Of a stretch of 21,842 nt of DNA, positions 16,301-21,842 are shown piece by piece (the stretch's first letter is position 1; each line of letters starts with the position of its first letter). The notes beneath the pieces were generated by a model. It had not been told where the DNA came from, made no database searches, and saw only the letters and a list, made by a program, of their open reading frames with translations. This DNA is from DAOUKH01 sp034420775. Its GTDB lineage: Bacteria > Chloroflexota > Dehalococcoidia > SHYB01. Made by a program: the position numbers and the translations under genes. Location: positions 1-21,842 of the forward strand of contig DAOUKZ010000086.1 in the NCBI GenBank assembly GCA_034420775.1. Reading direction: 5' to 3'.

Positions 16301-19300
16301 ACTCCCACCGACCCCGACGTATCTGCAGACGAGACGACGCTCACTTTCACCGACTCCACCTGGGACGACCCGCAAACGGTCACCGTCTCCACCGAGCAGG
16401 ACGAGGACTACCTCGACGACACCGCCACCATCGCGCACACGGTTGCCTCCACGGACGCCGACTACAACGGCATCCGTGTGCGCAGCCTCAACGTGAAGGT
16501 GGTCGACGACGAGGAGGTGCCGGTCACGGTGAACTTCGCGTCCGCCACCTACTCGGTGAACGAGGGGGATACGGCCAGGATCAGGGTGACCCTCGACAAG
16601 GACCCTGAGCGGGAGGTCGTCATCCCGATCACCAAGAGCGAGCAGGGCGACGCCGGCGGCGACGACTACTCAGGCGTCCCCGAGAACGTGACCTTCAGGA
16701 GCGGCGACACCGAGGAGACCATCATCTTCTCAGCGACGCAGGACGACATCGACGACGACGGCGAGTCGGTGACGCTGGGCTTCGGGCTGACGCTGCCCGA
16801 CGAGGTCACCGCCGGCACGACGAATGAGGCCACCGTCTCCATCAACGACGACGACGGCGTTGGGGTGATTGTTTCCCCGACGGCGCTGACAATCGGCGAG
16901 GGAAGCAGCGGGAACTACACGGTGGTGTTGAACTCGCAGCCGACAGCCGACGTCGTCATCACCATCTCCGAGACGGGCAGCTCCGACGTATCCGCCGACG
17001 AGACGACGCTCACCTTCACCGACTCCGATTGGGACGACAGGCAGACGGTGACGGTAACGGCGGCCCACGACGACACCGACCACCTCGACGAGTCCGCCAC
17101 CATCACGCACGCCGCTACGTCCACGGACAGCGCCTACAACGGCATCAGCGTCGGCAGCGTGGAAGTGGAGGTAATCGACGACGAAGACGTCCCGGTGACG
17201 GTAACCTTCGAGCGGGCCACCTATTTGGTTGACGAGGGCGATCAAGTCACGGTTGAGATCACCCTCAGCGAAGACCCCGAGCGGCGCGTGGTCGTCCCCA
17301 TCAACAAGACGGAGCAGGACGGCGCGACCAGCGCCGACTATTCCGGAGTGCCCCGCAACGTGACCTTCGAGAGCGGGGAGACAGAGCAGTCCTTCACCTT
17401 CACCGCGCGGCAGGACACGGTGGACGATGACGACGAGTCGGTGAAGCTGGGCTTCGGGAGCCTCCCCAACGCGGTGACGGAGGGGACCAACAACGAGGCC
17501 ACGATCGACATCAACGACGACGACAACCCGTTCGTCAAGGTGAACTTCGGGCAGACCGCCTACTCCGTCGATGAGGGAAGCACCGTGACGGTGACGGTCA
17601 CGCTGAGCGCCGATCCCGAGCGCCAGGTGGAAATCCCCATCACCAAGAGCGATCAGGGCGGGGTGAGCAGCCCCGCAGACTACTCGGGCGTGCCCGAGAC
17701 GCTGACCTTCGTGAGCGGCGACACGGAGGAGACGTTCACCTTCACCGCGGCCCAGGACATGCTCGACGACGACGGCGAGTCCGTGAGGCTGAGCTTCGGC
17801 TCCGACCTGCCGAGCCGCATCAGTGGGGGAACCATTCCCCAGACGACAGTCAGCATCAACGACGACGACGGCGCCGGGGTGACGATCGAGCCGCCCAGCC
17901 TGACCATCGACGAGGGCTTCACCGACACGTACACGGTGGTGCTGACCTCCCAGCCCACCGCCGACGTCACCGTAACCGTCAACGTGCCCAGCGGCCCCGA
18001 TATATCGGTTGACGCCACCACGCCCCTTACCTTCACGGACACTGACTGGCACCAGGAGCAAACGGTCACCGTCACGGCCGACCAGGACGACGACCATCTG
18101 GACGACACCGGCACGATCACGCACACGGTTGCCTCCACGGACGCCGACTACAACAACTTCGCCGCCGGGAGCGTCAAGGTGACGACCACCGACGACGAAG
18201 ACGTGCCGGTCACGGTGAGCTTCGAGGAGGCCGGCTATACGGTCGACGAAGGGGGCACGGTGACGGTCAAGGTGACCCTCAGCGAGGACCCCGAGCGGTA
18301 CGTGGTCATTCCACTCGTGAAGACCGACCAGGACGGTGCAACGAGCGACGATTACTTGTCGTTGCCCACGGCCGTCTCCTTCTTCAGCGGCGAGACTGAG
18401 CACACGTTCTCATTCGCCACGGTCCAAGACACGGTGGACGACGACGGCGAGTCGGTGAAGCTGGTCTTGGACACCAGCTCGCTGGACCGGGTCAGCGATG
18501 GGACCACGGTCGAGACGACGGTTTCCATTACCGACGACGACGTGCCACCCGTGGACGTCAGCTTCGAGTTCGACGCATACAGCGTCGACGAGGGCGACGA
18601 CCTCACGGTGAAGGTGAAGCTGAGCGCCGACCCCGAGCGCCAGGTGATCATCCCCATCACCAAGGCCAAGCAGGATGGGGCGAGTGACGCGGACTTTACC
18701 GTACCCGCCGACGTGACCTTCGAGAGCGGGGAGACGGAGAAGACCTTCACGTTCACCGCGACCCAGGACACGGTGGACGACGACGATGAGTCGGTGAAGC
18801 TGGGCTTCAACACCAATTCGCTGCACCGAGTCAGTGATGGGACGCCGACTGAGGCGACGGTCAGCATCGACGACGACGACGATCCGCCGGTGACGGTGTA
18901 CTTCGAGCAGGCGACGTACACCGTGGCAGAGAGTGACGATACGAGCACCAACAACGTCGCGGAGAACGAGGTCACGGTGACGGTGAAGCTGAGCGCCGAT
19001 CCCGAGCGCCAGGTGATTATCCCGATCACCAAGACCAAGCAAGGCGGGGTCGGTGACGGGGACTTCACCGTGCCCGCCGACGTGACTTTCGAGAGTGGCG
19101 AGGTGGAGAAGACCATCACCTTCACCGCGATCCACGACACGGTGGACGACGACGATGAGTCGGTGAAGCTGGTCTTGGACACCAGTTCGCTGGACCGGGT
19201 CAGCGCGGGAACGCCGGGCGAGACGACGGTCAGCATCGACGACGACGACGCCCCGTCCGTCCAAGTGAGCTTCGAGCAGGCGACGTACACCGTGGCGGAG

Positions 19301-21475
19301 AGTGACGATACGAGCACCAACGGCATCACGGAGAACGAGGTCACGGTCACGGTGAAGCTGAGCGCCGACCCTGAGCGCCAGGTCATCATCTCCATCACGG
19401 CGAGCGAGCAGGGCGGCGCCAACCCCACCGACTACTCGGGCGCGCCGGTCGACGTGACCTTCGAGAGCGGCGAGACCGAGCAGACCTTCACCTTCACGGC
19501 GGAACACGACGAGGTGGACGACGATAACGAGTCGGTGCTGCTGAGGTTCGACACCGGCGCATTCCCGGACCGGGTCAGCGAGGGGACCACGAACGCGGCG
19601 ACGGTGCGCATCGACGACGACGACGACCCGTTCGTCGAGGTCAGCTTCGAGTTGTCCAGCTACTCCGTCAACGAGGGGGATACGGTTGAGGTCAAGGTGA
19701 AGCTGAGCGCCGATCCCGAGCGCCAGTTGATCATCCCCCTCGTCACCACCAACCAGGACGACGCGAGCAGCAGCGACTACACCCCCATGCCGAACAACGT
19801 GACCTTCCAACCGACGGAAACGGAAGTCATCGTCGACTTCATCGCCACGGACGACAGCCTGGACGACGACGGGGAGTCGGTGAAGCTGAGCTTCGGCGCC
19901 CAGCTTCCCGACCGGGTGACGGCGACGACGCCCGACGAGACAACGATCGACATCAACGACGACGAGGGCGCGAGCGTAAAGGTGTCCCAGACCTCGCTCA
20001 CCATCAACGAGGGGAGCAGCGAGACCTACACCGTGGTGCTGACCTCGCAGCCCACCGACGACGTCGTCATCACCATCACCAAGTCCGGCAGCTCTGACAT
20101 ATCTGTTGACGAAACAACGCTCACCTTCACCGACTCAAACTGGGAGGACGAGCAGACCGTGACCGTTACCGGGGACCAGGACGACGACGCGCTGGCCGAA
20201 AGGGCCACCATCACCCACTCGGCGGCGTCCACCGACACCGACTATGGCGGCATCAGCGTGGGGAGTGTCAACATCACCGTCATCGACGACGAGACCGAAG
20301 TCAGCTTCAGTTCCGACATGTACATGGCCACTGAGGGCGGCGAAGACGCCACGGTCGTCGTGCAACTGAGCCAGCCGGCCCCGGCGCGGATGGTCATTCA
20401 GATAACCGCGGAAGGGAAGGCTGGGGCCACCCCCGACGACTGGACGGGCGCACCGACGACGCTGACCTTCAATGCGGGAGAGGACGAGAAGTCGTTCACG
20501 GTGGTCGCCTTCGACGACAACGTGGAAGACAGCGGCGAGCAGGTGGAGCTCGGTTTCGGGACGCCGCTCCCCACGGGTGTCGTTCTCGGCGATCCGGACA
20601 CGGCCATCGTCATCCTGGCGAACGCCGAGTGCGACAACCTGGCCACCAAGATGATCGTGCTGGATGAAATCGGTGAGATCACCCAAGCGGGCGAAAAGGA
20701 TTTCTGGACCTTCGATTTCGACCCCTACCGGCACTACATCATCGAGGTCATCGGCGCCGACGACGGCCGCGACATGCTGGACGAGGACACGCACCCAGGT
20801 GACCTTACCCTTGCAGACCCCAATCTCATCTCTGTCAGAATGGTCAACGGCACCGAAGGAGCGGAGTACAGTTGGCACATTGATGACGCCGGCTACGGGC
20901 GGAACAGCCTGGGGACCTGGATATGGCTCGGTCCCGGGCCCTGGCAGATCGAAGTCGACGGTAAGGGCGGGACCGGCACCTACCAGATAAAGATCCGTGT
21001 CAACACCATCTGCATGATGGTCGACGGCGAGAAGGCCTACCCCTGGTTCGGCGGGCCGAACGGCTACGCTGAAGAGCTCGACCTGCCCGCGGACACGACC
21101 GCGACACACTCCGTAAGGCCTGCGCGGGGCCTCTCCCGTGACTCCTTTGGATCCGGCGGCTTCCTTGGCGATATCTGGAGCGACGAACCCGATGAGGACT
21201 GGTTCAAGACCGAACTCACCCAGGGTGTCGAATACACCATCGACCTCTGGTCTGATGACTACGCACCGACCAAGCACCAGGCGACGGACCTCAAGATTCT
21301 TGGGATCTACGACAGCAACGGTACGGTGATCGCGAACACCGCCAGCTCCGGGAGCGGGGCGCACGTCAGTGTCGTCTTCGAGCCCGACAGTACCGGCGTC
21401 TACTACATCGCCGTGGGCTCCGGGGCAGCGGACCGCACCGGCATGTACATTATCAGGGTGGGCTACGAGTCCTAA
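13322..21475 (+). CDS. Giant exported Calx-beta repeat protein with C-terminal PPC-like domains
   Basis: A 2717-residue protein. Residues 7-30 (LKSR, then VLGFAALGVIGIAAALPFALS) look like a Sec signal peptide or N-terminal anchor. Residues 37-2434 are 21 beta-sandwich modules (separate entry). The C-terminal part has two domains resembling bacterial pre-peptidase C-terminal (PPC) domains: about 2443-2562 (EKDFWTFDFD to GTYQIKI) and 2614-2715 (DEDWFKTELTQGVEYTIDL to GMYIIRVGY). Only two Cys are seen (C2437, C2564), flanking the first. Calx-beta domains bind Ca2+ through acidic loops, here ending in INDDD or IDDDD. No protease triad, LPxTG, RTX nonapeptides or C-terminal anchor are visible. I chose ATG 13322 because it follows the promoter; a TTG two codons earlier is less likely. 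Likely a secreted or surface adhesive/matrix protein, by inference. It seems monocistronic. Confidence 0.92.
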   Translation: MFSLLTLKSRVLGFAALGVIGIAAALPFALSEDGPWVAVNFEQSSYAVAEGDSVTVTVTLDVVPDREVVVPITTTEEGGATSTDYSGVPASLTFASWETEKTFSFTAAQDTIDDDGESVSLAFGSLPTGVNEGDTDETDVFINDDDGVGIVVSESALSIVEGGSTTYTVVLASQPTADVTVALATSSGSDVSVNASSLTFTASNWDDEQTVTVSAAQDDDHLDETATIGHAVSSADGDYDGIRMASVGVSVIDDEDVPVTVTFDQAAHPVTEGSAVTVTVTLSADPERRVVIPLTKSERGGITGADYSGVPETLTFDGGETEETFTVTVVQDMVDDDDESVAIGFGSLPNAVTAGATSETAVSINDDDVPSVTVTFESAAYSVDEGGEVEVKITLSADPERQVVVPIATTEQDGASSDDYSGVPADVTFESGETEQSFTFTAAQDRIDDDGENDGESVKLAFGASLPNGVREGTTSETTLTIIDDDGTGITVSPTTLNMAEGLSKTYTVVLASQPAANVTVSVTVPSNSDVTVDRRALTFTASNWEAVQTVTVSSVHDFDGTDETVTITHAVTAAASDYSGKAVASVTVNVIDNDDVRVKASFERESYRVTEGSTITVKVTLDKDPERQVVIPIETTEQDGMTSADYSGVPSSVTFESGETEHSFTFTAVQDQADDDEESVKLDFGSLPTAVTGGTTDETTITITDDDPTYVARAPDATPSAPVPVPVEVSFERAGYTVVEGNSVTVTLTLSADPERQVVVPISVTEEGGATSADYSGVPSSVTFESGETSSSFTFTATQDVADDDDESLRLDLGALPNDVTAGTIKATNISIIDDDGPEPVREVTVTFEQSTYSVDEGSRVSVKVMLDGDPGRQVVIPITQTWYGGITPSDYSGIPSQVIFESGEQEKTFDFAATEDMLDDDEEAVALGIGLPLPDAVILGSRNEAMVTINDNDGVGVRISPSGLTIDEGEDDTYTVVLNSQPTDDVVVTVGTPTDPDVSADETTLTFTDSTWDDPQTVTVSTEQDEDYLDDTATIAHTVASTDADYNGIRVRSLNVKVVDDEEVPVTVNFASATYSVNEGDTARIRVTLDKDPEREVVIPITKSEQGDAGGDDYSGVPENVTFRSGDTEETIIFSATQDDIDDDGESVTLGFGLTLPDEVTAGTTNEATVSINDDDGVGVIVSPTALTIGEGSSGNYTVVLNSQPTADVVITISETGSSDVSADETTLTFTDSDWDDRQTVTVTAAHDDTDHLDESATITHAATSTDSAYNGISVGSVEVEVIDDEDVPVTVTFERATYLVDEGDQVTVEITLSEDPERRVVVPINKTEQDGATSADYSGVPRNVTFESGETEQSFTFTARQDTVDDDDESVKLGFGSLPNAVTEGTNNEATIDINDDDNPFVKVNFGQTAYSVDEGSTVTVTVTLSADPERQVEIPITKSDQGGVSSPADYSGVPETLTFVSGDTEETFTFTAAQDMLDDDGESVRLSFGSDLPSRISGGTIPQTTVSINDDDGAGVTIEPPSLTIDEGFTDTYTVVLTSQPTADVTVTVNVPSGPDISVDATTPLTFTDTDWHQEQTVTVTADQDDDHLDDTGTITHTVASTDADYNNFAAGSVKVTTTDDEDVPVTVSFEEAGYTVDEGGTVTVKVTLSEDPERYVVIPLVKTDQDGATSDDYLSLPTAVSFFSGETEHTFSFATVQDTVDDDGESVKLVLDTSSLDRVSDGTTVETTVSITDDDVPPVDVSFEFDAYSVDEGDDLTVKVKLSADPERQVIIPITKAKQDGASDADFTVPADVTFESGETEKTFTFTATQDTVDDDDESVKLGFNTNSLHRVSDGTPTEATVSIDDDDDPPVTVYFEQATYTVAESDDTSTNNVAENEVTVTVKLSADPERQVIIPITKTKQGGVGDGDFTVPADVTFESGEVEKTITFTAIHDTVDDDDESVKLVLDTSSLDRVSAGTPGETTVSIDDDDAPSVQVSFEQATYTVAESDDTSTNGITENEVTVTVKLSADPERQVIISITASEQGGANPTDYSGAPVDVTFESGETEQTFTFTAEHDEVDDDNESVLLRFDTGAFPDRVSEGTTNAATVRIDDDDDPFVEVSFELSSYSVNEGDTVEVKVKLSADPERQLIIPLVTTNQDDASSSDYTPMPNNVTFQPTETEVIVDFIATDDSLDDDGESVKLSFGAQLPDRVTATTPDETTIDINDDEGASVKVSQTSLTINEGSSETYTVVLTSQPTDDVVITITKSGSSDISVDETTLTFTDSNWEDEQTVTVTGDQDDDALAERATITHSAASTDTDYGGISVGSVNITVIDDETEVSFSSDMYMATEGGEDATVVVQLSQPAPARMVIQITAEGKAGATPDDWTGAPTTLTFNAGEDEKSFTVVAFDDNVEDSGEQVELGFGTPLPTGVVLGDPDTAIVILANAECDNLATKMIVLDEIGEITQAGEKDFWTFDFDPYRHYIIEVIGADDGRDMLDEDTHPGDLTLADPNLISVRMVNGTEGAEYSWHIDDAGYGRNSLGTWIWLGPGPWQIEVDGKGGTGTYQIKIRVNTICMMVDGEKAYPWFGGPNGYAEELDLPADTTATHSVRPARGLSRDSFGSGGFLGDIWSDEPDEDWFKTELTQGVEYTIDLWSDDYAPTKHQATDLKILGIYDSNGTVIANTASSGSGAHVSVVFEPDSTGVYYIAVGSGAADRTGMYIIRVGYES
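13430..20623 (+). repeat. Array of 21 beta-sandwich modules: 15 Calx-beta (A) and 6 TYTVVLxSQP-type (B)
   Basis: The order is A B A A B A A A B A B A A B A A A A A B A. A modules (330-375 bp) start at 13430, 14093, 14429, 15113, 15503, 15854, 16520, 17192, 17528, 18206, 18545, 18884, 19253, 19628 and 20294. They carry VxFExxxYxVxEG, LSxDPERxVVIPI, DYSGVP, TFESGETExTFTF and DDDxESVxLxFG, ending INDDD. B modules (327-336 bp) start at 13760, 14780, 16187, 16856, 17870 and 19967. They carry SxxxLTIxEG, TYTVVLxSQPTxDV, LTFTxxxWxxxQTVTV and a VIDDE end. B always follows an A ending in an acidic run plus Gly. Pro-rich or charged linkers fill 15446-15502 and 15833-15853. Confidence 0.9.
18884..19627 (+). 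repeat. Recent tandem duplication of a Calx-beta module carrying a SDDTSTN insertion
   Basis: Modules 12 and 13 share an insertion (AESDDTSTN then ENEV) absent from the other A modules and are nearly identical in DNA over their first part, for example CTTCGAGCAGGCGACGTACA at 18901 and 19270 (period 369 bp, 123 codons). This is the youngest visible duplication in the array. Confidence 0.8.
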
Positions 21476-21477
21476 CC

Positions 21478-21511
21478 GGCCAGGGTCTCGTTCACGAGAG
21501 CGAGACCGGCC
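21478..21511 (+). terminator. Hairpin directly after the giant gene
   Basis: GGCC-AG-GGTCTCG (21478-21490) pairs with CGAGACC-GGCC (21501-21511) with a two-base bulge; an alternative inner stem is TCTCGT/ACGAGA. It begins three bases after the stop codon. No T run follows, so it is a weak intrinsic terminator or a 3'-end protecting stem. Confidence 0.5.
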
Positions 21512-21584
21512 CGCGGCCTATCGCGCCAGTCCTCGCGCGACGATGTCGAGAACGCTGCCGTGCGTACTTTGTGCCGCGCGACCT

Positions 21585-21612
21585 TTAACGCAACGCTTAA
21601 CCGCGCTTAACA
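21585..21612 (+). promoter_or_regulatory. Three TTAAC direct repeats, possible PhoP/PhoB-type box
   Basis: TTAAC at 21585-21589, 21597-21601 and 21607-21611, spaced 12 and 10 bp (about one helical turn each). Bacillus PhoP boxes are TTAACA-like repeats of this spacing. Relative to a start near 21645 they lie at about -60 to -33, where a response regulator would activate. The regulator identity is inference. Confidence 0.4.
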
Positions 21613-21629
21613 CACCTTCCCCTCGCGGT

Positions 21630-21638
21630 TGGTAGATT
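21630..21638 (+). promoter_or_regulatory. Extended -10 promoter element
   Basis: TGG followed by TAGATT (21633-21638) is an extended -10 without a clear -35; the TTAAC repeats upstream could supply activation. Predicted start near 21645. Confidence 0.4.
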
Positions 21639-21644
21639 GGCGTC

Positions 21645-21822
21645 GCCGGAGGCAATCTGCGGACGCCGATGGGACAGACTATCACTACGCGAGGGGTGTT
21701 GAGCGGCCGTGCCGAGACGCGGCCGCGGAAACAGCACTAACAATCTCTCTCTGCCGGCAACGGCCCAAACCTCGCTTCGCCCACGCTGGAAGCGCCACCC
21801 TTCCAGCGTGGGTTTTCTCTTT
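21645..21822 (+). ncRNA. Candidate structured small RNA or 5' leader, unidentified
   Basis: No coding frame here looks real. If transcription starts near 21645 and ends at the terminator, the RNA would be about 180 bases. Visible pairings are GGUGUUG (21695-21701) with CAGCACU (21732-21738) enclosing GCGGCCG (21703-21709) with CGGCCGC (21720-21726), followed by the terminator stem. I do not recognise it as RNase P RNA, tmRNA, SRP RNA, 6S or a known riboswitch. It may equally be the attenuated leader of a gene just outside the window, or only the 3' trailer of the giant gene. Confidence 0.3.
21780..21822 (+). terminator. Strong Rho-independent terminator
   Basis: CCCACGCTGGAAG (21780-21792), 7-base loop, CTTCCAGCGTGGG (21800-21812): a perfect 13-bp stem followed by TTTTCTCTTT. 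It is the only textbook intrinsic terminator in the window, lying about 300 bp after the giant gene. Confidence 0.88.
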
Positions 21823-21842
21823 GGGGCGGTGCCGCAGGGCCT

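Noticed and set aside
16730..18403. Antisense open frame of 557 codons within the giant gene, with similar long ones at 13697-15310, 18410-19810 and 20135-21364
   Set aside because: GC-rich repetitive coding DNA keeps the complementary frame open. The translations are His/Arg/Val/Gly-rich with no family motifs and simply mirror the Calx-beta modules.
13430..20623. Regular repeats suggesting a CRISPR or satellite array
   Set aside because: The repeat units are about 330-375 bp, stay in one reading frame and translate to Calx-beta modules; there are no short identical repeats with unique spacers.

Overview
This is a GC-rich bacterial window with tightly packed housekeeping genes on one side and a very large secreted repeat protein on the other. 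GTG starts, short intergenic gaps, a separate secD and secF, and a NorQ/NorD-type pair would suit a Chloroflexota-like (marine Dehalococcoidia/SAR202-type) genome. No rRNA or other phylogenetic marker is present, so this placement is weak inference.

Layout. (1) 2-676 (+): 3' part of a class IV PLP aminotransferase. (2) 673-7912 (-): a run transcribed right to left, def (peptide deformylase), cca-type tRNA nucleotidyltransferase, secD, secF, then a cation diffusion facilitator. cca and secD overlap by 11 bp. The CDF gene and the aminotransferase share one CTAG as their convergent stops. (3) 7913-8115: divergent promoter region. (4) 8116-12954 (+): coaE, a MoxR/NorQ/CbbQ-type AAA+ ATPase and a 1077-residue NorD-like VWA protein. 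(5) 12955-13321: non-coding spacer crowded with perfect inverted repeats, ending in a strong AT-rich promoter. (6) 13322-21475 (+): one gene for a 2717-residue exported protein made of 15 Calx-beta modules, 6 related beta-sandwich modules and two C-terminal PPC-like domains. (7) 21476-21842: a hairpin after the stop, three TTAAC repeats, an extended -10, a foldable stretch and an excellent intrinsic terminator, possibly a small RNA or the leader of a gene beyond the window.

How the parts fit. def, cca, secD and secF cover protein and tRNA maturation and Sec export. The NorQ/NorD-type pair is expected to act as an AAA+/VWA remodelling machine that activates a metalloenzyme, but no client is encoded here. 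The giant Calx-beta protein would leave by the Sec route.

Most unusual observation: SecF is 901 residues instead of about 300. The extra length is a chain of nine divergent copies of a P1-head-like alpha/beta unit between TM1 and TM2. The same protein has Asn where SecF normally has the conserved membrane Asp of the IND(S/T) motif. This is the best candidate in the window for something undescribed.
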